Assembly: GCA_900753305.1 (NCBI GenBank) | Contig: CAADYR010000171.1 | Span: 1 to 64,000, forward strand | Reading direction: 5' to 3' | Origin: Lachnospiraceae bacterium | Lineage (GTDB): Bacteria > Bacillota > Clostridia > Lachnospirales > Lachnospiraceae | Length of the DNA: 64,000 bases | Shown: positions 40,425 to 49,543 of the stretch, piece after piece | Layout of the letters: the number at the start of each line of letters is the position of its first letter | Numbering within the stretch: the stretch's first letter is position 1 | Notes under the pieces: generated by a model | What the model was told of the DNA's origin: nothing | Database searches by the model: none | The model's input: the letters and a program-made list of their open reading frames with translations, nothing else | Program-made: the position numbers and the translations under genes

Positions 40425-41394
40425 AAGCCGGCACATGGAGAAATCATAACACAGTTTCCCGATGGAAAATATCTGGTCTATGACTATACGCAGGGAACGA
40501 TCAGAGGTATCCATTTTGGAGAAGATGATGGGGAGCGGGAGCACCTGCATCTGCAGATATTCTGAATCCAGAAGCAGTTGACTGTTTTATTCATCTGACA
40601 CATGACTGTTATTATAAGGCATTGTCTGAGTATTTTGGTAATACGATCATTGCCTTTTTCACAGATGAACCATGTGCGCTGGGACGTAATGCAGGACAAT
40701 TCAGAGAGTGGCTTCCGGGACTGGAGAAAGAAATCATGGCAGCAGGAGGCTGGATAGAAGATCTGGATGCAATATTTAATAGAAAAGAAAATGACATCGC
40801 TGTCATTTATCATAAATTAATAAAAAAGCATTTGAGAGAAAACTTCTACGCAAAGCTTTCCTGCTGGTGTGAGGAGCATGGTATCAGCCTGATGGGACAC
40901 CCGGAGGCAAGTGATGATGTGGAAGAAGAATTGTATTTTCACATTCCGGGACAGGATCTCATCATGCGCAGAGTATCACCGGAGAGCGGTGATGTGTGAC
41001 AATAACAGAGTGCCTTATGAAGAAGTAGCAGCACTGTATGAGAATCAGATATCATTCCATTATGTGCCGATAGCATTGATACCGGAGACTAAGGATGGCA
41101 GATTGTGTATACAGGGTTATACATTTGATAAGGTATTGAATGTCATTGATGCTGATATCTCTGAAAAAATACACGGAATAAAGATTTATCAGAATACGCA
41201 GGCATTATTGCAGGACGTACTGCCGCACTGCAAGTACAGACTGGATGGGACGTGTCCTGCATTGCGAAGGGAAATATTGATAAAAGATAATGTAGAGATG
41301 ATTCTACTGTGTAATGAAGGACAGGACAGATACCTGGATGGAGATACCACAGGGGATACATTATATCAGTATGAATCTGTGGAGTGGCGAATAT
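40425..41394 (+). pseudogene. GH106-like (alpha-L-rhamnosidase type) glycosidase remnant
   Basis: Pieces of one large glycosidase lie in three frames. The first (GEIITQFPDGKYLVYDYTQG, IRGIHFGEDDG) shifts near a G-rich spot at about 40522-40535 into NPEAVDCFIHLTHDCYYKAL and FFTDEPCALGR, runs to about 40995, then resumes in a third frame with NRVPYEEVAALYENQISFHY and CPALRREILIKDN. The fragments fit large GH106/GH2-like proteins of about 900 residues; the N-terminus, catalytic middle and C-terminus are lost. Family assignment is from memory of the motif pattern and moderately sure; the decay itself is clear. Confidence 0.7.
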
Positions 41395-41454
41395 AGCTGT
41401 GAGGAATCAGAAGGAAAGTATCATGTGCAATTAGCAACGTTACAGATGCAGCTA

Positions 41455-41988
41455 CTTATATTAGACGGTAACAAAATAGGCAGACCTACGAAACATATCA
41501 GGGTATTTGACTGTTGCAGTGCTTATGGACATGGTATCACGATAGGAAGTGAGATGTCAGGCGGTGTGGAGGATGTGCGGATATGGGACTGTGACATGTC
41601 CAGTTCGCTATTTGGAATAGAGATAAAAGGAACCTGGAAGAGGGGCGGGTATGTGAGAAATGTACACGCAATAGATTGTAAGGTGAGTAGAGTATTACTG
41701 CATTCAGTAGGTTATAACAATGATGGTATTGCAGCAGATATACAGCCATATTTTGAAGACTGTTCTTTTGAGAATCTGAGCATCAGTGGGAAATATTACG
41801 ACCACTATAAGGAAGAGAGAGGATATTGCGATGCTATTGAGCTGATTGGTTTTGATGAACCGGGGCATGAGTTAAAAAATATTGTATTTCGTAATATCAC
41901 AATAGGAATTCCAGGGGAAAGCCGCAGACAGAATATCTCGTTACAGTTATGTGAGAACATTATCTTAGATAAGATTACGTGTTTATAG
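41455..41988 (+). pseudogene. GH28 polygalacturonase remnant 1 (C-terminal half)
   Basis: The open frame holds the second half of a GH28 right-handed beta-helix: RPTKHIRVFDC, then AYGHGITIGSEMSGGVEDV with the catalytic-site His, FGIEIKGTWKRGGYV, and a normal end (QNISLQLCENIILDKITCL). The N-terminal half with the DDC-type acid motif is absent; upstream lies the GH106-like remnant. No ribosome binding site precedes the conserved part. The gene once acted on galacturonan chains. Confidence 0.82.
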
Positions 41989-42009
41989 TGTGATAGGAGG
42001 AATGAGAAT

Positions 42010-42891
42010 ATGAGACCAATTGAATATGCAAAAGCATCCATTGAGACAATGATGCGTACCTATGAAGCGGCCCAATTACCACCGGAAGGAAGATTTCATT
42101 ATCATCAGGGAGTATTTTTGTCCGGCGTGTACAAGACTTATGAATTGTGCAAGGAAGAAAAGTATGCGCAGTATGTAAAGGATTGGGTAGATTCTGTGAT
42201 CACTCCCCAGGGAGAAATTAAGAGTGCTGATATGGGACAGTTTGATGATATGCAGCCGGGAATCCTACTTTATCCGTTATATCAGAGGACCGGAGATAAA
42301 AAATATAAGAAGGTAGAATGGGCAGATCCTGAGACTGGATGTTCATCAGAGTTTTGGGGCAGAGCAATGGGATGGGTTCCCGTCGCACTTCTGGATGAGC
42401 TGGACTTCATTCCTCTGGAACATGCAGGTAGAAAAGAGTTAGAGGAAATGGCAGTCAACCTGTTAAAGTCTCTTGTTGCTTTTCAGTCAGAGGAAGGACG
42501 ATGGTATCAGGTCGTGGATAAAGGTGCAGATTCTGGTAACTGGCTGGAAAATTCCTGTAGCTGTCTCTATGTGGCAGCATTGTGCAAGGCAGTACGTAAA
42601 GGGTTGTTGGACAGGGAATATCTGAAATATGCGCAGAAAGGCTACGAAGCTGTAATTAACAGTCTTACATGGAAAGGTGTAGATCTGCTGGTATGCGATG
42701 TATGTATTGGAACGGGAGTAGGTAATTATGAGCATTATATTCACAGACCTGCCAGCACAAATGACCTTCATGGTGTAGGAGCATTTTTATTGATGTGTGA
42801 AGAGATGGAGCAGGTCATTGGTGAGAGTTTTCCTGATGGAACTCCCATTGACAGGTGGTTTTTCGATACCAGAATTCCCACATTGCAGTAA
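42010..42891 (+). pseudogene. GH105 unsaturated rhamnogalacturonyl hydrolase with internal deletion
   Basis: The frame is open with a strong AGGAGG and ATG. MRPIEYAKASIETMMRTYE to YPLYQRTGDKKYKK matches the GH105 N-terminus, then jumps straight to ADPETGCSSEFWGRAMGW. Normal members have about 80-100 residues between, including the WLDGLYM-type segment with a catalytic Asp. The rest of the barrel is present (WYQVVDKGADSGNWLENSCS, YEHYIHRPASTNDLHGVGAF). The tail after EEMEQV does not belong to GH105 and runs into the next remnant. It may be translated, but an active enzyme is unlikely. Confidence 0.8.
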
Positions 42892-43155
42892 CGTATTGGT
42901 GGCGGGTTTAAATTTACAGAATGCTCATTTCTGGACGAATCATCTGTATCAGTGTGATCATGTAAAATACTTAAATTGCAGAATATACAGCCCGGCATCT
43001 CCCATCAAGGCGCCAAGCACAGATGCCATAGATATTGATGTATGCCATGATGTACTGGTGAAGAACTGTTATCTGGAGGTAAATGATGATTCTATTGTAT
43101 TAAAAGGCGGTAAAGGGCCGTGGGCAGACACAGCACCTGAGAATGGTATCAATGA
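42870..43155 (+). pseudogene. GH28 remnant 2 (middle part)
   Basis: A second, different GH28 fragment in another frame: SNVLVAGLNLQNAHFWTNHL, APSTDAIDIDVC (catalytic Asp motif), NDDSIVLKGGKGPWADTAP. This subtype (GPWAD after the DD motif) differs from remnant 1, so two GH28 genes were present. Both ends are lost: the left is joined to GH105, the right is fused in frame to an Rpn-type nuclease. Confidence 0.78.
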
Positions 43156-43789
43156 CAGGGCATTAAAAGGTTTGTTAGGCTCTTTATTACATATGCAACC
43201 GGAAGAAATCCTATTTGTAGAGATTATGAATCCTATTGTGATTGGAGAAGCGATTCAGGATATGGAGTTCCGACTGGATATTAAGGCTGTGTTGAACAAC
43301 TATCAACAAATAAACCTGAAAATGCAGGTGGTGAATTACCATGATTGGCCTGAACGTTCAATTGGATATCGTACAGCACAGGATTTACAGTAGCAAGTTT
43401 GCAGTGAATGTGTTAGACTTATCACATATAGAACTGGCAACGCAGGAAGATAAGGAATGGAATCTTGATTTCTGGGCGAGACTGTTTAAGGCGAAAACTT
43501 GGGAGAAAATAAAAATGATTGCAAAAGACGATGAATATTTTACAGAAGCTTCCAATACGTTATGTGATTTATATGCTGATTTTAATGTACGTGAAAGATG
43601 TAGAGATCGGGAAGATTATGAGCTGGAATAGAAATATCTGCATGATACGATAGCGCAGCAGAGTGACAAGATACTCCAACAGGAGAACATGCTTGCGCAG
43701 CAGGCAGAAGAACTGGAACAGTCAAGAAAAGACAGGGAAGAACTGGAGCGGAAAATAGAGGAGCTTACCAAGGAACTTGCAGCAAAATA
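43150..43789 (+). pseudogene. Rpn-family recombination-promoting nuclease / putative transposase remnant
   Basis: NPIVIGEAIQDMEFRLDIKA and INLKMQVVNYHDWPERS are the PD-(D/E)XK core of Rpn/PDDEXK putative transposases. About 70 residues are then missing and the frame changes near 43360 to RIYSSKFAVNVLDLSHIELA, KEWNLDFWARLFKAKTWEKI and CRDREDYELE. A TAG at 43629-43631 interrupts the coiled-coil tail, which continues (LHDTIAQQSDKILQQ to ELTKELAAK) to 43789. The N-terminus is replaced by GH28 sequence. Confidence 0.8.
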
Positions 43790-43802
43790 AGAATGAATGG
43801 AG

Positions 43803-43832
43803 AGGCGGATTTGAAAACAATCCGTCTTTTTT
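43803..43832 (+). terminator. Terminator after the Rpn remnant
   Basis: AGGCGGATT/AATCCGTCT (one G-T pair) with a seven-base loop, then six T. It is intact although the gene is broken. Confidence 0.85.
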
Positions 43833-43917
43833 ACTATATACATAGCTAAATAGTAATGTATTTTTTTAGCCTGTTCTGTTATAAAATAAGTGTAAATTGA
43901 GGACAGGAGGGTATCAG

Positions 43918-46263
43918 ATGAAACAGATTCCTTATGAGTATAAAAATCTACCGATTCCCGGAGGCGGATATGTAACCGGATTCCTGTATCATCCCAGGCA
44001 GAAGGACGTTTTGTATGCGAGGACAGATATAGGCGGAACCTACCGGTTTGATGCGAAAAATCAGAAATGGATCAGTCTTATTTCTCATGTAACAATGGAA
44101 GATTTGAGTGAGACATTTCCCATTGCAATTGCACTTGATTACAACGCTCCTAATCGATTATACATAGCCTGCGGTGAAGGAGAAAGAAGCGGGAAGAATG
44201 GCGTTCTTGCGATTTCAGAAGATTATGGAGAGCATTTCCACTACGAGGAGATTCCGGTATTTGTCCATGGCAATCTAAATGGCAGAGGAACAGCAGATAG
44301 ATTATGGGTGGATCAGAAAGATGCGAATACTTTATACTATGCCAGTCAGCAGGACGGATTGTTACTCACTCATGATCTGGGACATACCTGGTCAAAAGTG
44401 ACATCACTGTCAGAAAAATATCTGACCTTTGTTACACAGACAGGAGAGGCACTGATTGTAGGTACAGCGGGTGTGACAACAGGCACTGAGCAGATGAGAG
44501 GTCATAGTCTTTATATTTCTTATGACAAAGGACAGCACTTTGAGCAGATGGCAGAGCCTGCAAGCAGAGTGATAGAGGGTTGCAAACGCAATGGTCTGGT
44601 AGCACAAAGATATGCAGTGGATGACCAATATCTGTATGTGACATTTGCGTCTACAGGCAGACGTTCTTATGTTATTGAGAATGGCTACAGCTGTGACTCG
44701 GGAGATACAATTGATGGCAGGATTGCCAGATATACTTTGCAGGCAGATGGTACGATAGGGGATTTTTTAGAGATTACGCCGGTAACTTCCAGTAATACAA
44801 CCGGGGTGAATCTGCCGCAGACAGCAGTTGGAGAGGCATTGGACTTTGGTTTTTCAGGGATCAGCGTATCTGCACAGACTCCGGGACTTGTGGTGTGCAG
44901 TACGATTGTGAAGGATGATGGAGACAGCATATTTCGTTCTTGTGATTATGGACAGACATGGCAGCAGATTCTCTATGATCTGAAAGAAGGTATTATGACA
45001 TTCAGAGCGCCATATATGAGGCCAGAGTGCAATGGTGGTCACAATCTCATTCACTGGCTGAGCGATATGGTCATTAATCCATATGATGACAATGAAGCGT
45101 GGTTCAATTCGGGCACAGGTGTATTCAGAACGAAGAATTTAAAAGATACACAGGCATGTGAATTTATGGACTGGTGTGATGGAATTGAGGAAACAGTGCA
45201 CTTAAATGTGTACAGCATGCCAAAAGGAGAGGTACAGGTTGTGGATATCCTGGGGGATCTGGGAGGATTTGCCTTTACCAGTGTAGACAAGCCTTGCAGT
45301 AACTCTTTTGCAGATGCACAGGGCAACCGATATATTACCTGTATCAATGCGGATTTCTCTGATGTGGACCCCGATTGCCTTATTGTAACACCAAGAGGTA
45401 ACTGGACTGGTAAGACAAAAGGCGGATTGATTCTGTCACACGATCAGGGACGTACTTTCAGAAGACTGCCAATGCCTTTTGGCTTATCAAAAGAATTGGA
45501 TGAGGCGCTTCATTTCATAGAGTGTCCGAATGTGAACTCCGGCTGGGTAGCATTGTCTCCTGATACGAAGCATATTGTGTGGTCTGTTGCAGATGGCATT
45601 GATCTTCCAATTAGCAGGCTGTTAGTAAGTCATGATAGTGGAGAGACATTTTCTTCTGGAAAAGTCTATGACTTACAGGGCAGTCAGGTGACAAAGGGCA
45701 GACTCAAAGTATTTGCAGACAGAACGGACAGCAGTCTTTTCTATGGATGGGGAGATCATTCCGATTTCTATATCAGCCATGACAGTGGCAGTACATATCA
45801 TCAGTATCAGTTACCGGATGAGTTTCCTGTTGTGAATTTTGGCTTGATTGATTGTGCAAATAGAACGGAAATACGTGGAGAAACGGGCAAGACAGGTACT
45901 TTCTATATTGCAACAGGACAAGGCGGTTTATGGAAACTGATCTATACACCGGATAAAGATACAGTGACCTTGCGCAAGCTGTCAGGAGATGGTGATGCCA
46001 TTTATCGTATGGGGTTGGGACTTGGGGCACCTGATGCGGATTATTATAAGGATAGTAAGGCAATTTACTGTAACGGTATCATAAATGGAGAATATGGTTT
46101 CTATCGGAGCCTGGATGATGGTGCCAGCTTTGAACGGCTCAATACTGACAGGCAGATGTACGGTGAGATCAATAGTATAGATGGAGACTGTAGAGTGTTT
46201 GGCAGATTTTATCTGGCAACAGGCTCCAATGGAATAAAATATGGAAGTATACAAAAACCGTAA
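43918..46263 (+). CDS. GH74-family xyloglucanase-like protein
   Basis: A 781-residue glycosidase built from two seven-bladed propellers. PIPGGGYVTGFLYHPRQKDV and YARTDIGGTYRFD are the GH74 N-terminal hallmark; BNR/Asp-box-like repeats occur throughout (SEDYGEHFHYEE, SYDKGQHFE, SHDQGRTFRR, SHDSGETF). There is no signal peptide, so it should act in the cytoplasm on imported xyloglucan oligosaccharides. AGGAGGG at 43904-43910 sits 7 bases before ATG 43918. GH31 follows, probably as alpha-xylosidase. The stop codon lies inside a hairpin. The exact action (endo or reducing-end specific) is not resolved. Confidence 0.87.
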   Translation: MKQIPYEYKNLPIPGGGYVTGFLYHPRQKDVLYARTDIGGTYRFDAKNQKWISLISHVTMEDLSETFPIAIALDYNAPNRLYIACGEGERSGKNGVLAISEDYGEHFHYEEIPVFVHGNLNGRGTADRLWVDQKDANTLYYASQQDGLLLTHDLGHTWSKVTSLSEKYLTFVTQTGEALIVGTAGVTTGTEQMRGHSLYISYDKGQHFEQMAEPASRVIEGCKRNGLVAQRYAVDDQYLYVTFASTGRRSYVIENGYSCDSGDTIDGRIARYTLQADGTIGDFLEITPVTSSNTTGVNLPQTAVGEALDFGFSGISVSAQTPGLVVCSTIVKDDGDSIFRSCDYGQTWQQILYDLKEGIMTFRAPYMRPECNGGHNLIHWLSDMVINPYDDNEAWFNSGTGVFRTKNLKDTQACEFMDWCDGIEETVHLNVYSMPKGEVQVVDILGDLGGFAFTSVDKPCSNSFADAQGNRYITCINADFSDVDPDCLIVTPRGNWTGKTKGGLILSHDQGRTFRRLPMPFGLSKELDEALHFIECPNVNSGWVALSPDTKHIVWSVADGIDLPISRLLVSHDSGETFSSGKVYDLQGSQVTKGRLKVFADRTDSSLFYGWGDHSDFYISHDSGSTYHQYQLPDEFPVVNFGLIDCANRTEIRGETGKTGTFYIATGQGGLWKLIYTPDKDTVTLRKLSGDGDAIYRMGLGLGAPDADYYKDSKAIYCNGIINGEYGFYRSLDDGASFERLNTDRQMYGEINSIDGDCRVFGRFYLATGSNGIKYGSIQKP

Positions 46264-46281
46264 ACGGTAGCTTTTGTATAC
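46247..46281 (+). other. Hairpin enclosing the GH74 stop codon
   Basis: GTATACAAAA (46247-46256) pairs perfectly with TTTTGTATAC (46272-46281), with inner ACCG/CGGT. The TAA at 46261-46263 is in the apical loop. There is no T-run, so it is a processing or stability hairpin rather than a terminator. Confidence 0.65.
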
Positions 46282-46284
46282 GGC

Positions 46285-46342
46285 AAATTTGTGCCTGCAG
46301 CCCAAAGTTTGCAGGTTACGGAAAGGTATGGTTATTAATATG
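46285..46342 (+). repeat. Leader element shared with hflX (copy 2)
   Basis: AAATTTGTGCCTGCA, a 10-base gap, TGCAGGTTAC, GGAAAGG and two in-frame ATGs 12 bases apart, the second in ATTAATATG. From TGCAGG to the second ATG it matches the hflX leader in about 30 of 34 aligned positions. Confidence 0.6.
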
Positions 46343-48412
46343 CATATTTATCAGGAAGAGAACAAAATCATAATTGCTGAGGGTAAATCACAGGTGTGGA
46401 TCGAGGCATGGGGAGCCAATTCCTTGCGTGTACGCATGACTGCACTGCCTAAGATGGACGAGAATGACTGGGCTTTGACAGAGAAAATGGAGTCGGTGGA
46501 GCCACAGATCACATTTGAAACAATTGACGTCACAGATCCATGGTACAAAGGAGAAGAATATGCCAAGTATCATCAGACAACAACACAGGCACAGATTACA
46601 AATGGCAAGATCACGGCGAAGGTGTCTTTTGAGGGATGGATTTCTTTCTATAATCAAAAGGGAGAACTGCTGACACAGGAGTACTGGAGAACGAGAGATC
46701 GTATCAACCGTTATTGTGTGCCTCTTCGTATCACAGGAAGAGAGTTAAAGCCGATCATGGGAACCAATGATTTTGAATTAACTGCCCGTTTCGAAGCTTT
46801 TGATGATGAGAAGATATTTGGAATGGGACAGTATCAGGAAAAGAACCTGAATAAAAAGGGTGAGATTCTGGAACTGGCTCACCGTAATTCTCAGGCGAGC
46901 GTTCCTTTTTATGTATCCAGCAGGGGCTATGGATTTTTCTGGAACAATCCTGCCATTGGTACAGTAGCATTTGGTATGAATAAGACAGAGTGGTATGCTA
47001 AGAGTACAAAGAAACTGGATTACTTTATTACTGCAGGTGATGCTCCTGCGGAAATCGAAGCACAGTATTCTCTGGCAACAGGGCGTACGCCTATGATGCC
47101 GGAATATGGTATGGGATATTGGCAGTGTAAGCTGCGTTATCGTACACAGGATGAGCTTTTGGCGGTAGCCAGAGAGCACAAGAAGCGTGGACTGCCCATG
47201 GATGCCATTGTCATTGACTTCTTTCACTGGACAAGACAGGGTGACTTTAAGTTTGAGCCGCTGGATTGGCCAGATCCGGAAGCCATGGTGAAAGAATTAA
47301 AGGACATGGGAATCGAGACGGTTGTATCTGTATGGCCGACTGTGGATGAGCGTAGTGAGAATTATGCAAAGATGAATGACATGGGTTATCTGGTCAATGC
47401 AGATAGAGGTTTGCCATATCATTCTACATGGATGGGAGATATCGTATACTTTGATGCAACACATCCGGGGGCTCAGAAGTTTGTATGGGATCGCTGCAAG
47501 GAGAATTATTACCGTTATGGAATTCGTTGTTTCTGGTTAGACGAAGCAGAACCGGAATATGGTCCATATGATTTTGACAATTATCGTTACTATGCTGGAC
47601 CTGCCCTGCAGTGTACCAATACCTATCCTGTTGGTTATGCCAAAGGCTTCTATGAAGGATTAAAGGCAGAGGGTGAGAAGGAAGTTATGAGCCTGGTGCG
47701 TTGTGCATGGGCTGGCAGCCAGAAGTATGGCGTCCTGACATGGTCCGGGGATATTTATTCTTCTTTCCGTTCCATGAGAGAGCAGTTGCAGGCTGGACTT
47801 AGTATGGGAATGGCAGGTATTCCCTGGTGGACCTCTGATATTGGTGGATTCCTGGGTGGACAGATAGATAAGCCGGAATTTCAGGAGTTACTGGTTCGCT
47901 GGTTTGCATGGGGCGCTTTTTGCCCGGTATTTCGTATGCATGGTGAGCGCTCACCATGGTATGAGAGAAAAGAGGAATTTCGTAATGGTGTTCGTCAGCT
48001 TACCAGTGGACAGGATAACGAGGTATGGAGCTTCGGTGAGGATAATTATGAGATTCTCAAGAAATATCTCTTTATCAGAGAGAGACTTCGTCCTTATGTG
48101 AGAAAATGTATGGAAGAAGCGAGCAATAGCGGTGCACCGGTTATGCGTCCGTTATTCTATGAGTTCCCCAAAGATGCAGAATGCTGGAATGTAGAAGATT
48201 CCTATATGTTTGGTTCTGATCTTCTGGTATCTCCTGTAATGGAAGCAGGTGCTACAGAGCGTAGAATCTATCTTCCTGCAGGATGCAAATGGACAGATGC
48301 CTATACGAAGAAAGAGTATGACGGTGGACAGTATGTAACAGTTCCAGCACCAATCGACATTATTCCAGTCATGATGCGAGAGGGATGCGACTATCCTATT
48401 TACAATGATTGA
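46340..48412 (+). CDS. GH31 glycosidase, probable alpha-xylosidase
   Basis: A 690-residue glycoside hydrolase family 31 protein. The N-terminal beta-sandwich carries IFGMGQYQEKNLNKKGE. The barrel has MPEYGMGYWQCKLRYRTQDE, MDAIVIDFFHW, the nucleophile motif RCFWLDEAEPE, VRCAWAGSQKYGVLTWSGD and WWTSDIGGF; the C-terminal sandwich ends DIIPVMMREG. No signal peptide. Downstream of GH74, removal of xylosyl residues from xyloglucan oligosaccharides is the best reading; alpha-glucosidase is the alternative. The start is ATG 46340 or the in-frame ATG 46328, with GGAAAGG in front as in hflX. Confidence 0.9.
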   Translation: MHIYQEENKIIIAEGKSQVWIEAWGANSLRVRMTALPKMDENDWALTEKMESVEPQITFETIDVTDPWYKGEEYAKYHQTTTQAQITNGKITAKVSFEGWISFYNQKGELLTQEYWRTRDRINRYCVPLRITGRELKPIMGTNDFELTARFEAFDDEKIFGMGQYQEKNLNKKGEILELAHRNSQASVPFYVSSRGYGFFWNNPAIGTVAFGMNKTEWYAKSTKKLDYFITAGDAPAEIEAQYSLATGRTPMMPEYGMGYWQCKLRYRTQDELLAVAREHKKRGLPMDAIVIDFFHWTRQGDFKFEPLDWPDPEAMVKELKDMGIETVVSVWPTVDERSENYAKMNDMGYLVNADRGLPYHSTWMGDIVYFDATHPGAQKFVWDRCKENYYRYGIRCFWLDEAEPEYGPYDFDNYRYYAGPALQCTNTYPVGYAKGFYEGLKAEGEKEVMSLVRCAWAGSQKYGVLTWSGDIYSSFRSMREQLQAGLSMGMAGIPWWTSDIGGFLGGQIDKPEFQELLVRWFAWGAFCPVFRMHGERSPWYERKEEFRNGVRQLTSGQDNEVWSFGEDNYEILKKYLFIRERLRPYVRKCMEEASNSGAPVMRPLFYEFPKDAECWNVEDSYMFGSDLLVSPVMEAGATERRIYLPAGCKWTDAYTKKEYDGGQYVTVPAPIDIIPVMMREGCDYPIYND

Positions 48413-48421
48413 TTAGAAATA

Positions 48422-48564
48422 GTAACTATTCAGAACCACATTCACAAAATCGCTGTTTTACAGCTTTCTTTTTGCTCATGTGGTTACTTCGCCATATAAA
48501 TTGAGTCAAATATGCTTGTAAACAAGCATATTTTGCTTCAATTTGCATGGCTCTGAATAGTTAC
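48422..48564. repeat. Multi-hairpin intergenic element B, MITE-like
   Basis: Terminal inverted repeats GTAACTATTCAGA and TCTGAATAGTTAC (13 bp, perfect) enclose two long hairpins: ACCACAT/ATGTGGT (48435-48484) and one at 48491-48551 with GCCAT/ATGGC, AATTGA/TCAATT and AAATATGCTTG/CAAGCATATTT. AATA flanks both ends directly, a possible 4-bp target duplication. It lies between the convergent GH31 and PHP genes and could stop transcription of both. Confidence 0.6.
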
Positions 48565-48573
48565 AATATTAAG

Positions 48574-49422
48574 TTAACGTGATAAAGATGCTTTTTCAAG
48601 GTTGGTAAGAATTGTATCGTGAACGTAGAGTCTGCCATATCCACATCCAAGATCCAGTCCCGGTTTGGTGGCACCATGGAAGTCTGAACCGCCGCTTGGC
48701 AGCAGATGGTATTTCTCTGCTAGAGCTTTGATTTCCCGTTCCTCAGATGGTGTATAGGTGCTGTAGATACATTCGATTCCCATAAGACCCTGTTCTGTCA
48801 GGGTTGACACCAGAATGTCCAGTTGCTCTTTTCCTAATTTATAGAGAGTAGGATGTGCAAGGATAGGGACACCGCCAGCCTTTCTGGTTACTTCAATGAC
48901 TTCTTTGGGAGTAATATTTTCTCTGGGAACGAAGTAGGGGGTACGGTCACCAAGATAGCGGTCAAAGGCTTCGGTATGGCTTTTTACATAGCCATGCGCC
49001 AGCAGGAACTTGGCATAATGTGCTCTGGTGATCACAGAGTGAGGGAACATCTCCAGCAGAGCATCATAGCTGATGTCGATGCCTGCATTTTGCAGATTGG
49101 CACACAGTTTATGGTTACGCGCGGTTCTGGATTCCATAAACTGATCCAGATATGCCCTGAAATCAGGGGATTGATAATCAATAAACAATCCTACAATGTG
49201 AATGTCACGCTCCAGATAACGTGTAGAATATTCGATACCGGGGATGACACGGATCGGTTTGCCCTTTGCAGCAGCGAGTGCTTCATCAATGCCATCTACA
49301 GTATCATGATCTGTTAGGGCGAAGGCATCCAGCCCCTTTTCTATTGCATAATTAACAAGCTCTGTTGGGGTATAAGTGCCATCAGAACTGGTAGAGTGTA
49401 CATGTAAATCAACTTGTCCCAT
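48574..49422 (-). CDS. PHP-domain phosphoesterase
   Basis: A 282-residue metal-dependent phosphoesterase of the YciV/RnmK (TrpH-like) type: DLHVHSTSSDGTYTP, ALTDHDTVDGIDEAL, IPGIEYST, ILAHPTLY and SGGSDFHG are the PHP metal motifs in order. Relatives remove 5'-nucleotides from RNA or act on 3',5'-nucleoside bisphosphates; the exact substrate here is unknown. It is cytosolic, with no terminator between it and the upstream ABC-F gene other than the hairpin at 49512. Confidence 0.9.
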   Translation of the reverse strand: MGQVDLHVHSTSSDGTYTPTELVNYAIEKGLDAFALTDHDTVDGIDEALAAAKGKPIRVIPGIEYSTRYLERDIHIVGLFIDYQSPDFRAYLDQFMESRTARNHKLCANLQNAGIDISYDALLEMFPHSVITRAHYAKFLLAHGYVKSHTEAFDRYLGDRTPYFVPRENITPKEVIEVTRKAGGVPILAHPTLYKLGKEQLDILVSTLTEQGLMGIECIYSTYTPSEEREIKALAEKYHLLPSGGSDFHGATKPGLDLGCGYGRLYVHDTILTNLEKASLSR

Positions 49423-49511
49423 GATAAGATAACCTGCCTTTCTGTAATATAATATGTACTCTCAGAATGCTTCATTTAGAAGACTCCGTGAGTACATTAA
49501 TGAATAAAAGT

Positions 49512-49537
49512 AAAAGGGCATGTTTGCATGCCCTTTT
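49512..49537 (-). terminator. Terminator of the ABC-F gene
   Basis: AAAAGGGCATG (49512-49522) pairs perfectly with CATGCCCTTTT (49527-49537) around a TTTG loop; T-rich on both strands. Confidence 0.88.
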
Positions 49538-49543
49538 AAAAAC

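Noticed and set aside
40030..40449. Plus-strand frame opposite the AraC remnant
   Set aside because: It mirrors the helix-turn-helix coding strand and has no ribosome binding site.
41314..41480. The start of the open frame before GH28 remnant 1 as a genuine N-terminus
   Set aside because: The first about 50 residues have no GH28 character and overlap the end of the GH106-like remnant in another frame.
43341..43631. An independent small gene starting MIGLNVQLDI
   Set aside because: Its conserved part begins only at RIYSSKF and continues the Rpn nuclease; the ATG is inside the other frame's coding sequence.
48505..48536. The AAATATGCTTG hairpin as a stand-alone terminator
   Set aside because: It is nested inside a larger unit with terminal inverted repeats, so the whole 143-base element is the better description.
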